64,000 bases of DNA from HGM11412 sp045536025 (GCA_045536025.1 JAZSMT010000008.1:38523-102522); one strand, 5' to 3'. Numbered from the stretch's first letter, positions 33,313-42,904 are shown. Numbers and translations are program-made. The notes: generated by a model not told the origin, from the sequence alone.

Positions 33313-33391
33313 TAGGGTAGGTTTTAGTTAGTGTCGCTTTCGAACAAGAAATACTTAAATATTATCAAATTGGGGTTGAAAATAAAATAAT

Positions 33392-34192
33392 ATGATAGCT
33401 ACTTTTCACAATCACACTACTTTTTGCGATGGTAAAAACACTCCTCGTGAAATGGTTGAATACGCCTATGAAAGCGGTCTTAAAGCAATAGGTTTATCGG
33501 GGCATGGATATACGCCGTACGACCTTAGTTATTGCATGAAAGACACCGAAGGTTATATTTTAGAAATCAACCGCTTAAAAGAAGAATTTAAAGGTAAAAT
33601 CGAGGTTTACCTCGGCATTGAGGAAGACGCGTTTGCCCCTGTAGACAGAAAGAAATTTGACTATATTATCGGTTCTATGCACTATATGCGTATCGGTAAC
33701 GATTATTATTCTATTGACGGCTCGTCAGCGCACAATGAGATAATGCGCTCTGCTTTTTTGCATGACGCGATTAAAATAGCAACTGATTATTATACGGATT
33801 TTTGTGAGTATATAAAATCAAGAAAACCCGATATTATCGGGCATTTTGACTTGCTTACTAAGTTTGACGAAGTTGCCCGGCCTATATTTTTAAAAAATCA
33901 AGATTACCATAAATTAGCTGAAAAATATCTTGATTATATTCTGCCAACCGATAGTATTTTTGAAATTAATATCGGCGCAATATTAAGGGGGTATCGAACT
34001 AATCCATATCCTTATGAAAATTTACTTTATAAAATCAATAGAGCAGGCGGTAAAATAATATTATCTCTTGACGCGCACGATAAAAAGCTTTTAACCTACG
34101 ATTTTTCAGAAATTATATATTATCTTAAAAACCTCGGTTTTAGTTCGGCATATACTATAAAGAACGGTATTTTTGTGAAAGAGAGTATATGA
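33392..34192 (+). CDS. hisK: PHP-domain phosphatase, histidinol-phosphatase type
   Basis: 266 residues. The trinuclear-metal PHP motifs are in order: FHNHTTFCDG (His7, His9), LSGHGYTP, LGIEEDAF, GSMHYM, IIGHFDLL and the C-terminal LSLDAHDKK. This fits HisK-type histidinol phosphate phosphatase. No other histidine genes are nearby, so another phosphoester substrate is possible. Its stop overlaps the next start (ATGA). Confidence 0.82.
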   Translation: MIATFHNHTTFCDGKNTPREMVEYAYESGLKAIGLSGHGYTPYDLSYCMKDTEGYILEINRLKEEFKGKIEVYLGIEEDAFAPVDRKKFDYIIGSMHYMRIGNDYYSIDGSSAHNEIMRSAFLHDAIKIATDYYTDFCEYIKSRKPDIIGHFDLLTKFDEVARPIFLKNQDYHKLAEKYLDYILPTDSIFEINIGAILRGYRTNPYPYENLLYKINRAGGKIILSLDAHDKKLLTYDFSEIIYYLKNLGFSSAYTIKNGIFVKESI

Positions 34193-34890
34193 AACCTCTT
34201 ATAGGTTTACTAGTAACTATTGATAATAATAAATTAACAAGTGTAAATTATACCTATGCAAGGGCAATAAGTGAACTCGGTGGCACGCCTATCGTGCTTC
34301 CGTATACGACCGACGATAGGGATATTGACCGCTTCGTTGATATGTGTGACGGATTTTTATTTTCAGGCGGAAGTGACGTTGAGCCAAGCCGTTTTAACGA
34401 AGAAAAACTAAACGATACTTTAGTTATTCATCACTATCGTGACGATTTAGAATTTAAGGTGTTTAACAAGCTAATATCAACCAATAAGCCGATTTTAGGT
34501 ATATGCAGAGGTTGTCAAGTGATTAATATTGCGCTTGGAGGTAGTGTTTATCAAGATATCCCCACGCAAATTCCGTCTAATATTTCTCATATGCAAACGG
34601 AGGGGCAAACGGAATACTCGCACACTGTAAATATTGTTGAAAATACGCCTTTACGTAAGCTTGTTGGCGGTAAAATTAAAATCAAAGCTAATAGCTTTCA
34701 TCATCAGTCTATTAAAGAGCTTGGCAAAGGTCTTAAGCTTATGGCAACGGCTGACGATGGCGTTATCGAGGGTGCGTATCTTGATGATGATAGATATTTA
34801 AGAATTTATCAATGGCATCCCGAAAAACTTTTTGATAAGCAAGACGAAAATAAGCTTATAATCAAAGACTTTATAGGTGCGACCTGCTAA
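34189..34890 (+). CDS. Class I glutamine-amidotransferase-like hydrolase (peptidase C26)
   Basis: 233 residues. Class C26 gamma-glutamyl hydrolase fold, close to PuuD gamma-glutamyl-GABA hydrolases: FLFSGGSDVEP, the nucleophile Cys106 in LGICRGCQVINIALGGSVYQD, FHHQSIKELG and QWHPEKL. It cleaves gamma-glutamyl amide bonds in small molecules. Coupled to the PHP phosphatase by a 4-base overlap. Substrate unknown. Confidence 0.85.
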   Translation: MKPLIGLLVTIDNNKLTSVNYTYARAISELGGTPIVLPYTTDDRDIDRFVDMCDGFLFSGGSDVEPSRFNEEKLNDTLVIHHYRDDLEFKVFNKLISTNKPILGICRGCQVINIALGGSVYQDIPTQIPSNISHMQTEGQTEYSHTVNIVENTPLRKLVGGKIKIKANSFHHQSIKELGKGLKLMATADDGVIEGAYLDDDRYLRIYQWHPEKLFDKQDENKLIIKDFIGATC

Positions 34891-34950
34891 ATTAAACGTT
34901 ATTCACTAAAAAGACGTATATATCTGTCAATTTTAAAAGAAAGGTTTTAT

Positions 34951-35673
34951 ATGGAAATTTTAAAGAAAATAGGCTCGGTAATTTTAACGATTGTTATCGT
35001 TTTACTGTCCTTTATATTATCAATAGCGGTAATTATGATGCTAACGGACGTTATAATGGTAGAAAACGACTATTTGTTTTACGAGCATAGTCAGCCTTCT
35101 GGCGAATTTTTAATATTTTTAGCACTTATTCCGTCTATATTTTTAAGTGTTAAAATAATGGAAAAGCTTAAGATATCAAGCCGTCGCCAAATGGAAAAGA
35201 ACGAAGAGATGATTTATATCTGGAATAGGCTTGGTTTATTTAAAATTCCAGTTTTTGTGATTTACGCAATTTGTATGTATATTTGTTTTACAAATATAAC
35301 CGTAGTAACTGGTAGTGAAATTATAGTTAAAACGCCCTTTAATCCCGCTGGTAAAGTTTACGAGTATATAGACGTTGAAAGTATCGAAACGGGCTTTGGT
35401 AACAAGACCTTTGCCTGTGCCGACTACGAGGAAGAGGGTAGTTTTTATTATAAAATTACGCTTGACGGTAAAGAAGTCGTATTTAGCGTTCCAACGCCAA
35501 ACGACAAAATTAGTAAGTATAACGACAATAGCTATTTAGAGCTTGAAGAGTTCGATGCCAAATTAATTGAATTAGGCGTTTCAAAAAAATCGTCGGATAA
35601 AGGCTATGATAAATGTGATTACGACGAGGATATCGTAGCTAGGTTTTTAAGAATTATAAATAATAACGCGTAA
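34951..35673 (+). CDS. Membrane protein with PH-like or beta-rich domain, unknown
   Basis: 240 residues. Hydrophobic helices near residues 8-33, 50-70 and 95-115 are followed by a beta-rich soluble part (SEIIVKTPFNPAGKVYEYIDVESIETGFG...YYKITLDGKEVVFSVPTP) resembling bacterial PH-like domains in topology. No catalytic motif. Preceded by GAAAGG. Role unknown. Confidence 0.55.
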   Translation: MEILKKIGSVILTIVIVLLSFILSIAVIMMLTDVIMVENDYLFYEHSQPSGEFLIFLALIPSIFLSVKIMEKLKISSRRQMEKNEEMIYIWNRLGLFKIPVFVIYAICMYICFTNITVVTGSEIIVKTPFNPAGKVYEYIDVESIETGFGNKTFACADYEEEGSFYYKITLDGKEVVFSVPTPNDKISKYNDNSYLELEEFDAKLIELGVSKKSSDKGYDKCDYDEDIVARFLRIINNNA

Positions 35674-35857
35674 TTTGTGTAATATAAAATTTTGCGTTAT
35701 TTATTTTATAAATAGTCGTTATTTTTTGTTGCATTTGTGAATAGCTTGTGATATACTGATAACATCTGAGTAACCCTTATTTTTATAACCGTTACGCAAA
35801 ATTCGTAGCGGTTTTGGCATTTTTATAATCTTAGATAATAATTTTTTGGAGGATATT

Positions 35858-37309
35858 ATGGTAAAAAAGATTGTTGCCCTTGCAATATCTTTGGTGCTTT
35901 CAATCGGCGCTCTTGTTTCGTATAACCTTACGAATAATGAAGCTGTTGAATTCGGCGAAGGTACGGGCGTTTCAAGAACAATCAAAAACGTAAGCGAACT
36001 TTCTGACGTTTTGTCAAAAATTCCTTCGTTTGAAGAATACTCGGAAAATGCAGACATTTCTGCAGTTGAGGGTAAAGAGGCTTTTTCGGGTATAACGGTA
36101 GTTGAAACTGGCTACGTGTCAAACTACAGTGGTTATAGAAGAAGAATAGCTCAACTTCCTTTTACTGACTCTGATGGTGAAACTCTTTATAAAAGTCGTA
36201 ATCAACAGCTTAATAACCACAGGTTAGAAATGAGTTTTGCTAAGAACGCAGTTTACTATCACTCAATCGGCACTATGTGGAATGCTATTGAATATTACGT
36301 ATACGAAGAACCTCAAGATACGACTAGCACTTATACATATTCGTTCTATCACGATGATTTTGCAGTAGCTTATAGAGAAAAAACTGATTATGACGTTGAG
36401 ATTTATCACGCTCAAGATAAGTCGATGCTCAAAATCAATAAGTATGAAACGGCTACTCAACGTTCAACCAGGTATGAAGATGGTAAAATGGCTTGGGAAA
36501 ACGACACTAAAGAATGGACAATTGATATTCAAAGATGGCAAATTGTTGAAGAGTCTTTAAATCCGATGGAAGCAATGATTAAAAATTCAATTTTTGACGC
36601 ACAAAGTGATATTTTGGGCGTTTGGATTGAGCTTTCTATCCCTGAACAAGGGGAGGGCGAGGGTGAGCCTACTGAACCTGATTTTGAAGGTATTGAAAGT
36701 TTGCCACCTGAACAACAAATAGATGCTTTCATAAATGCACAGCTTGAAGGTGTTCCAGCAGAAATTAGCAAAATTTATATGGATGATATTCAAAAAACTC
36801 ACGCTGATAACAAGGATTATCTTGGCAAGCTTTCTAATTACATAGCAACTAACGCAAGCGACGCTGATTATTTCACCAAGAAAGGTAACAGTTATAGACT
36901 TAACGGACCTAAATACGTTCAACCCGTTTACGATCCTGAAACTGGTGAGCAAATTGAGGAAGGTTATACCGACCATACCGTTCCTGCATCATACATAAAT
37001 GAAGTCCTTAAAAATGAAACTAATGGCATTACTTACTTATCAGGCGATTATGGCACTACTAACACCAACTTTGATTTCAACGTTGGCTCTGATATGGTTT
37101 CTATCAATCAAAAGGTTGAACTTTCTACTAAACTTTCTAGAAGTGATTACAACACTAACACTACCATTATGTATATTGATAATACGGTTGTAAATCTTTC
37201 TAAAAACGCTAAGATTATCACTGTTAACGAGGCTTTCGTTGAACCTATAAAAAAGACTATTAGAGATGCTTATACTCAAATGATGCAACAACAAGGAGGT
37301 AACGAATAA
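35858..37309 (+). CDS. Secreted protein of unknown function
   Basis: 483 residues from ATG at 35858, right after GGAGGA; an in-frame start four codons upstream overlaps that site. The signal sequence is MVKKIVALAISLVLSIGALVSY, with no lipobox. The body is rich in Tyr, Asn and Thr, and has an acidic PEQGEGEGEPTEPDFEG linker (~residues 262-280) separating an N-terminal beta domain from a C-terminal domain with TNTNFDFNVGSDMVSINQKVEL. No family recognised. C-ending codons are more frequent than in the housekeeping genes, suggesting high expression. It is two bases upstream of the membrane protein gene, so the pair probably forms one surface complex. Confidence 0.6.
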   Translation: MVKKIVALAISLVLSIGALVSYNLTNNEAVEFGEGTGVSRTIKNVSELSDVLSKIPSFEEYSENADISAVEGKEAFSGITVVETGYVSNYSGYRRRIAQLPFTDSDGETLYKSRNQQLNNHRLEMSFAKNAVYYHSIGTMWNAIEYYVYEEPQDTTSTYTYSFYHDDFAVAYREKTDYDVEIYHAQDKSMLKINKYETATQRSTRYEDGKMAWENDTKEWTIDIQRWQIVEESLNPMEAMIKNSIFDAQSDILGVWIELSIPEQGEGEGEPTEPDFEGIESLPPEQQIDAFINAQLEGVPAEISKIYMDDIQKTHADNKDYLGKLSNYIATNASDADYFTKKGNSYRLNGPKYVQPVYDPETGEQIEEGYTDHTVPASYINEVLKNETNGITYLSGDYGTTNTNFDFNVGSDMVSINQKVELSTKLSRSDYNTNTTIMYIDNTVVNLSKNAKIITVNEAFVEPIKKTIRDAYTQMMQQQGGNE

Positions 37310-37311
37310 TT

Positions 37312-38442
37312 ATGGCTAAGAAAGAAAAAGTTATAGTTAAAGGTTTTGGCCTTATAAGTTTTCTCCTCGCAATTTTAATGTTTGCGCTTGCCGTTTACGG
37401 TAATAATATTTTGACCTTCTCTGATGGTAAACTTGAAACTCTTGACGCTAACAATATCTTCGGTGTATCGATGGAACTCGTTGCTTCAGAAGGTTATCTT
37501 GAAACGGTATTTAATTCAGAAAGCGTTGAAATGAAGTTGATATTTGGCGTTATGTTTATCTTCGTTGAAGCTTTAATTTCAATTATCGTTTTGATTAAGT
37601 TAATCGTAATGTTCTTTGGCATCTTTGGCTTTATCGGCAAGAAAGACGCTAAAGTAGTTGCTAAAAAACTTTCTAAGTACACTAAAAACGCTCTTGGTGC
37701 AGTTGCTATCCAAATATTCGGTATGCTTTTGTACTCGGCTGACGACGGTATTATACCCGAAGAATTTAACTCTTTTACCTTACTTGCTGGTATAGCGTTC
37801 GCAGTAATGTATATTCTCGTTAGATTATATAGATGGTTTATTGCATCTAAACGTCCTATCCTTGACTGTGTGTTTGATGTTTTGAAAGACGGTATTTATA
37901 TCGCAGCGCTTATTATTTTATTCTCGTTTGTTGACGTTGCTTTCCTTAGCGAATTTACAAAAATTCAGTCTTACTTTAACGTTGAACTCGTTGACGGCGT
38001 TATGAGTGACGCGATGGTTTCTACGATTACTGGAATTTGCGTATCTATATTCCAATTCTTCATCATCACCAGCCTTATGAGAAAGACTTTAAGACTCTTA
38101 CCGTTCAACAACTATAAGAGTTCTGCATACGGCAAGCTTAGATTTGGTTACGTTTCGTACTTTATCATTACTACCATAATGTGTGCTCTTTCTTTATGTA
38201 TAGGCGACCTTATTGCAGGTTCGTTTGATACTGCTAATATCGTATCGTTAATTTTAGACGTTGTAGTTATGGTATTACCTCAACTTCTTGCTATGGTTGC
38301 AGTATTAGTAGCAGCTCTCGTAGAGGAAGAAACTCCTGTGTTTGCATATCCTCTTTCAAAAGTTCCTGTTGCTCAAGTTGAGGCTCAAGCTGAAGAGCAA
38401 GGCGACGTTGTTTCCGAAACTAAAGAAAGCGATATCGAATAA
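37312..38442 (+). CDS. Multi-pass membrane protein, partner of the secreted protein
   Basis: 376 residues with about nine hydrophobic helices and a charged C-terminal tail (QVEAQAEEQGDVVSETKESDIE) on the cytoplasmic side. A large outside segment follows the first helix (residues ~30-75). No transporter or enzyme motif is seen. Co-transcribed with the secreted protein gene through a strong AGGAGG site at the end of that gene. Confidence 0.6.
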   Translation: MAKKEKVIVKGFGLISFLLAILMFALAVYGNNILTFSDGKLETLDANNIFGVSMELVASEGYLETVFNSESVEMKLIFGVMFIFVEALISIIVLIKLIVMFFGIFGFIGKKDAKVVAKKLSKYTKNALGAVAIQIFGMLLYSADDGIIPEEFNSFTLLAGIAFAVMYILVRLYRWFIASKRPILDCVFDVLKDGIYIAALIILFSFVDVAFLSEFTKIQSYFNVELVDGVMSDAMVSTITGICVSIFQFFIITSLMRKTLRLLPFNNYKSSAYGKLRFGYVSYFIITTIMCALSLCIGDLIAGSFDTANIVSLILDVVVMVLPQLLAMVAVLVAALVEEETPVFAYPLSKVPVAQVEAQAEEQGDVVSETKESDIE

Positions 38443-38452
38443 TTTATAATAT

Positions 38453-38483
38453 AAAAAGTCTTGATTTTTCAAGACTTTTTTTA
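38453..38483 (+). terminator. Terminator after the exported/membrane pair
   Basis: AAAAAGTCTTGA (38453-38464), loop TTTT, TCAAGACTTTTTTT (38469-38482): a perfect stem ending in T-run. Confidence 0.92.
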
Positions 38484-38590
38484 TTTGCAATATTTATCAA
38501 AACTTATATTGTAAAATTTACTTAAATTTTGCCTTTGTATTGTTGCGTTAAGCGGTCTTTATGTGTTAAAATATAAAAAAGGAGCTTACT

Positions 38591-39571
38591 ATGATTAAAG
38601 TTGGTATTTACGGTTATGGTAATTTAGGTAAGGGCGTTGAGTGCGCCGTTATGCAAAACGACGATTTTTCGCTCGTTGGCGTTTTTTCAAGAAGAGATCC
38701 GTCAAGTGTTAAAACTCTTTTTGATACGCCCGTTTATAAGGCCGAAAACGTTTTTGATTTTAAAGATGAAATTGACGTTTTAATTATTTGTGGTGGTTCT
38801 GCTACCGATTTGCCCGAGCAGTCGCCTATGCTTTCAAAATATTTTAACGTGGTTGACAGTTTTGACACCCACGCAAAAATTCCCGAGCATTTTGATAACG
38901 TAGACAAGGTTTGTAAAGAAAATAATAAAACCTCGCTTATATCAGCTGGGTGGGACCCGGGCCTTTTCTCGCTTAACCGCGTTTACGCCTCCTCAGTGCT
39001 TGCATACAGCAAGTTTTACACTTTTTGGGGCAAGGGTGTAAGTCAAGGTCATTCGGATGCTATAAGGCGAATTTCGGGCGTTAAAGACGCTAAGCAATAT
39101 ACAATTCCCGTTGAAAGTTCGCTTGAACTTGTTAGAAGTGGCGTAAATCCCGACCTTTCTACCCGTCAAAAACATTTAAGAGAGTGTTTTGTGGTGGCTG
39201 AGGAGGGCGCTTGTCTAGCTAAAATTGAAAACGAGATTAAAACTATGCCTAATTACTTTGCCGATTACGATACTACCGTTCACTTTATATCGCAAGAAGA
39301 GTTGAACGCTAATCACGCAGGTATTCCGCACGGTGGGTTCGTTATTTGTAGTGGTAAAACTGGCGTAAACGGTAAAAATAATCACGTTATTGAATACAGT
39401 TTAAAGCTTGATAGCAACCCTGAATTTACAGCTTCTGTCCTAGTTTGCTATGCAAGGGCAGTTTACAAACTTAATAAAGAAAAAGCTTACGGCTGTAAAA
39501 CGGTGCTTGACGTACCTCCTGCATACCTATCAAAATTATCGCCTGAAGAGCTTAGAAAACAAATGTTATAA
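38591..39571 (+). CDS. ddh: meso-Diaminopimelate D-dehydrogenase
   Basis: 326 residues. NADPH-dependent one-step conversion of tetrahydrodipicolinate and ammonia to meso-diaminopimelate. N-terminal Rossmann motif GIYGYGNLGKG; family landmarks VFSRRDP, CGGSATDLPEQSP, FNVVDSFDTHAKIPEH, SAGWDPGLFSLNRV, GKGVSQGHSDAIRRI and NHAGIPHGGFV. With dapA, dapB and lysA facing it, this completes a dehydrogenase-type lysine pathway. A possible promoter (TTGCGT-18-TAAAAT, 38543-38572) and AAAGGAG precede it. Confidence 0.95.
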   Translation: MIKVGIYGYGNLGKGVECAVMQNDDFSLVGVFSRRDPSSVKTLFDTPVYKAENVFDFKDEIDVLIICGGSATDLPEQSPMLSKYFNVVDSFDTHAKIPEHFDNVDKVCKENNKTSLISAGWDPGLFSLNRVYASSVLAYSKFYTFWGKGVSQGHSDAIRRISGVKDAKQYTIPVESSLELVRSGVNPDLSTRQKHLRECFVVAEEGACLAKIENEIKTMPNYFADYDTTVHFISQEELNANHAGIPHGGFVICSGKTGVNGKNNHVIEYSLKLDSNPEFTASVLVCYARAVYKLNKEKAYGCKTVLDVPPAYLSKLSPEELRKQML

Positions 39572-39580
39572 TTAAAAATT

Positions 39581-39930
39581 AAAAGCGAGAGCTAAGTCGC
39601 TCTTCCCATAGAAAATAGCGACAACTAAATAAATCATTAGGATTTGTGATATTTATCTAACGACAAGTGTTATTGCCTACGGCAGTTATATTTGCCTTTC
39701 GGCAAGTTATGGATTTATTTAATATAACTATGGCGATAGCCAAAATGTAACGCAAGACTTGTCTTGCATATAACTTTTAGCCACAAGGCTAAAAATATAA
39801 CTATTATATTTTAATATTTTGTGGATAAGAAAAGCCCACCATATTTCGCAAATTGCGAAGTATGGTGTGCTACACTTTTGTTATAAATTAAAAATCTCTA
39901 AGATAAGAGCAGTAAATTGCTCTCGCTTTT
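39581..39930. repeat. Hairpin-rich intergenic island with 12-bp terminal inverted repeats
   Basis: AAAAGCGAGAGC (39581-39592) is the exact reverse complement of 39919-39930. Between them lie at least five short hairpins, several separated by ATATAACT/GTTATA spacers: TGCC/GGCA (39674-39684), TTGCC/GGCAA (39692-39705), TGGC/GCCA (39731-39742), GCAAGAC/GTCTTGC (39752-39767) and TTTTAGCC/GGCTAAAA (39775-39794). A longer near-perfect palindrome CACCATATTTCGCAA/TTGCGAAGTATGGTG is near 39838-39869. No coding frame is seen. It fills the gap between convergent ddh and lysA and looks like a miniature mobile element or REP-like structure. Confidence 0.6.
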
Positions 39931-39932
39931 TT
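39906..39932 (+). terminator. Terminator downstream of ddh at the island edge
   Basis: AGAGCA (39906-39911), loop GTAAAT, TGCTCT (39918-39923), CGC, then six T. Correct for plus-strand transcription from ddh, although 330 bases from its stop. Confidence 0.65.
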
Positions 39933-41226
39933 ATATTTCGTTTTTAATAAGGTCTTCAAAACATTCTCGCTTAACGATTGTTTTGTGCGAGCCGTTTTCA
40001 ATTGCGACGATAGGTGGGCGTGGAATACGGTTGTAATTAGACGCCATTGCGTAGTTATACGCACCCGTTACGAGTACGGCTATAATATCACCGCGCTCAG
40101 GTCTTTTAATTTCAACGTTTTCTTGAATTAAATCACCACTTTCACAACATCTGCCTGCAATGGTTACGGTAACGTCTGGCTCGCAGATTGCTTTACTTGC
40201 GTTTATAACCGTGTAGTCAGAGCCGTATAGGGTGTAACGAGGATTGTCCGTCATGCCACCGTCGATAGATACGTAGCTTTTATAACCGTCAATAGTTTTA
40301 AAGCTTCCTGCAGTGTATAAAGTCATACCGCTATCGGCAACGATACTTCTACCTGGCTCAAGTATAACCGAAGGTTCGTCTAAACCAAATTTTGCACAAC
40401 TTTCCTTGAAACTTTTTGCAACTTCTTCAATGTTTTTAGCAATGTCAATTTCGGGGTCACTATCTACGTATTTAACGCCGTAGCCACCGCCTAAATTTAA
40501 GATTTTAGCAGTGTATCCAAAGAGGTTTTTTACGTCACGAATAAAAGTAAGCATAATTTTACTAGCTAAAATAAACGCCGAACTATCAAAGCATTGTGAG
40601 CCAACGTGGCAATGAAAACCGCAAAGCTCAATCGCATCAAGATTTAACGCTTTTTCTGTAATTTCAAACGCTTGCCCCGTTTCGATTGGCGTTCCAAATT
40701 TACTGTCAACTTGCCCCGTTGTTATTTTAGCGTGAGTGTGGGGGTCAATGCCCGGGGTTATACGAATTAGTATTTTTTGACGAATACCTTTATTTTCTGC
40801 TTGGCGATTAATTTCGAGTAGTTCTTCAGCGTTGTCAACCACAAAATAGCCAACGCCGTTTTCTATTGCATAAGCAATATCGAAATCAGTTTTGTTATTG
40901 CCGTGAAAAAATGACTTTTCAAGCGGAAAACCTGCGTTTTTTGCAGTAAAAATCTCGCCAGATGAAACGACGTCAATACCTATACCTTCAGATTTTGCTA
41001 TGCGATAAATTTCAGTAATAGAGAGTGCTTTTGAAGCGTAGCAGGGAAAAGACGTGTCGTTAAAACACCTATTCATTGCGTCTTTATAGGTGCGCATTTT
41101 TTGTCTTACCTTGTTAACGTCAAGTAGCATTAGAGGTGTGCCGTAGTTTTTACTAAGTTCAACTACGTCAAGCCCTGCAAATGCAAGATGCCCACTCTCG
41201 TTAACGGTTACGTTATCGTGTAACAT
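39931..41226 (-). CDS. lysA: Diaminopimelate decarboxylase
   Basis: 431 residues. PLP enzyme that makes L-lysine from meso-diaminopimelate. PLP lysine Lys66 in CYASKALS; HGNNKTDFDI, the LNLGGGYGVKY glycine loop, EPGRSIVADSG and the C-terminal RCCESGDLI and GAYNYAMASNYNR motifs are all present. Third gene of dapA-dapB-lysA on the minus strand, 14 bases after dapB. Confidence 0.96.
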   Translation of the reverse strand: MLHDNVTVNESGHLAFAGLDVVELSKNYGTPLMLLDVNKVRQKMRTYKDAMNRCFNDTSFPCYASKALSITEIYRIAKSEGIGIDVVSSGEIFTAKNAGFPLEKSFFHGNNKTDFDIAYAIENGVGYFVVDNAEELLEINRQAENKGIRQKILIRITPGIDPHTHAKITTGQVDSKFGTPIETGQAFEITEKALNLDAIELCGFHCHVGSQCFDSSAFILASKIMLTFIRDVKNLFGYTAKILNLGGGYGVKYVDSDPEIDIAKNIEEVAKSFKESCAKFGLDEPSVILEPGRSIVADSGMTLYTAGSFKTIDGYKSYVSIDGGMTDNPRYTLYGSDYTVINASKAICEPDVTVTIAGRCCESGDLIQENVEIKRPERGDIIAVLVTGAYNYAMASNYNRIPRPPIVAIENGSHKTIVKRECFEDLIKNEI

Positions 41227-41240
41227 AATTTCTCCAAATA

Positions 41241-41966
41241 TTATTTCATTAAAGATTTCATATCGTAAAGCCCTGCGGGTTTACCGATTAAAAATTCAGC
41301 GGCAGTCAACGCGCCGTTAGCAAAAAGCGAACGTGCGTGCGCCTCGTGGCGAATAGTAAGCGTTTCGTTGCCGGTGTTTATCATAACTTCGTGTATGCCA
41401 ACTACGTTACCCATACGGATAGATTGAATACCTATCTCGTTTTGCTCTCTTTTTGAAAGACCTGAACGACCGCACTTGATTTCAAGTTCGGGCTTTACGC
41501 TCTTTATCTCGTTAGCAAGCATAAGTGCCGTTCCACTTGGCGCGTCAACCTTTCTGTTGTGGTGCGTTTCAATAATTTCAATATCGCCGTCAATAAGTGC
41601 TGTTGCTTCTTTTACTAATTTTGCCGTTACAGCAACGCCTAACGAGTAGTTTGCCGTGAAAAACACGGGTATTTTCTTAGACGCTTCGTATATAAACGAC
41701 TTTTCTTCCTCGGTGTGACCTGTAGTTGCGATTACGCAAGGTAAATTTTTTACAATAGCGTCCTCAAGCAACGATTTAGTTGCGGTATGAAAAGAAAAAT
41801 CAACTAAAACGTCCCCGTCTACAGTACAAGATGCAAGTGAATTATATACACCTTCGCCAACGACGTCAATTTTTGCAACGCAAGTAGAGTTTTTATATCC
41901 CTTTTCACAAAGCGCGTTAACTTCGCGCCCCATAAAGCCGTTTGCACCACTTATTATAACCTTCAT
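41241..41966 (-). CDS. dapB: 4-Hydroxy-tetrahydrodipicolinate reductase
   Basis: 241 residues. Reduces the DapA product with NAD(P)H. Shortened Rossmann motif ISGANGFMG at the N terminus; FSFHTATKSLLEDA; catalytic ETHHNRKVDAPSGTALMLA with the His pair and Lys; C-terminal RSLFANGALTAAEFL. Start shares a base with the dapA stop. Confidence 0.95.
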   Translation of the reverse strand: MKVIISGANGFMGREVNALCEKGYKNSTCVAKIDVVGEGVYNSLASCTVDGDVLVDFSFHTATKSLLEDAIVKNLPCVIATTGHTEEEKSFIYEASKKIPVFFTANYSLGVAVTAKLVKEATALIDGDIEIIETHHNRKVDAPSGTALMLANEIKSVKPELEIKCGRSGLSKREQNEIGIQSIRMGNVVGIHEVMINTGNETLTIRHEAHARSLFANGALTAAEFLIGKPAGLYDMKSLMK

Positions 41967-42856
41967 TAAATGATACCTTCCTTGCGCATAATTTCAAGCA
42001 TTTTTTGTTCTTTTTGTTCGTCCATTGGGGTAAGGGGCATTCTTAAAACGTTTTCGCAATAGCCCATTGCAGCCATAGCAGCTTTAACAGGGATAGGGTT
42101 AACCTCTGAAAAGAGTGCGCTTATAAGGTCGTGATACTTAATTTGAAGTTCTGCGCTACCTTTAGCGTCGCCTTCAAGATATTTTTTAGCCATAAGCGAG
42201 GTTTCTTTAGGTAAAACGTTAGATAGAACGGAAATACAACCTTTACCACCAAGCGACATTATGGGAACGATTTGATCGTCGTTACCCGAGTAGATATCAA
42301 GCTTATCGCCAACGAGAGCAAAAGTTTCAAGAATTTTTGAAATATTGCCGTTAGCCTCTTTAATAGCAACGATGTTGGGGTGGTCTGCAAGCACGGCGTA
42401 GGTTGAAGGCTCGATATTAACGCCGGTTCTTGAGGGAACGTTATATAAAATAACGGGCTTATCGCTAGCGTCCGCAATAGCGGTATACATTTGAATTAAG
42501 CCTTTTTGAGTAGCTTTATTGTAGTAAGGTGTAACTACGAGTACGGCGTCAGCGCCTACCTCGCAAGCGTGCTTAGTTAAATCGATTGCATAAGCAAGGT
42601 CGTTAGAGCCTGTGCCTGCAATTACGGGAACTCTACCGTTTGAACGCTCTACTACGAACTTAATAGCATCGCGGTGCTCGTCGTCGGTAAGGGTGGAAGC
42701 TTCGCCCGTCGTACCACAAACTACGAGAGCAGAGATACCCGATTCGATTTGCCAGTCAACTAGTTTTCCAAAATTTTCGTAATCTATACTGCCGTCACGG
42801 TGCATGGGGGTGATAAGTGCGGTTGCAATTCCTTCAAAAATGGTTTGTTTTTTCAT
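41966..42856 (-). CDS. dapA: 4-Hydroxy-tetrahydrodipicolinate synthase
   Basis: 296 residues. Condenses pyruvate with aspartate semialdehyde. Schiff-base Lys166 in IVAIKEANG, Tyr138 in VILYNVPSRTG and the Thr pair in CGTTGEASTL are intact. First gene after an L-box lysine riboswitch and a consensus-like promoter on the minus strand; ribosome site AGGAG. Confidence 0.97.
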   Translation of the reverse strand: MKKQTIFEGIATALITPMHRDGSIDYENFGKLVDWQIESGISALVVCGTTGEASTLTDDEHRDAIKFVVERSNGRVPVIAGTGSNDLAYAIDLTKHACEVGADAVLVVTPYYNKATQKGLIQMYTAIADASDKPVILYNVPSRTGVNIEPSTYAVLADHPNIVAIKEANGNISKILETFALVGDKLDIYSGNDDQIVPIMSLGGKGCISVLSNVLPKETSLMAKKYLEGDAKGSAELQIKYHDLISALFSEVNPIPVKAAMAAMGYCENVLRMPLTPMDEQKEQKMLEIMRKEGII

Positions 42857-42879
42857 AAAAATCTCCTAAACATAGATAA

Positions 42880-42904
42880 AGGGCAGCTACTATACGGCTG
42901 CCCT
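42880..42904 (-). terminator. Expression-platform hairpin of the lysine riboswitch
   Basis: On the minus strand AGGGCAGC, a 9-base loop, then GCTGCCCT, followed by TTATC and, 15 bases on, the dapA ribosome site. It is a stable 8-bp stem in the right place for a lysine-induced terminator. The T-tract is short, so control might instead be at the level of translation. Confidence 0.7.

Noticed and set aside
36587..36976. Minus-strand frame of 129 codons in the secreted protein gene
   Set aside because: Shadow of a signal-peptide-bearing plus-strand gene with good ribosome site.
39640..39830. CRISPR array
   Set aside because: The short hairpins differ from each other in sequence and spacing; there are no identical repeats with unique spacers, and no cas gene.
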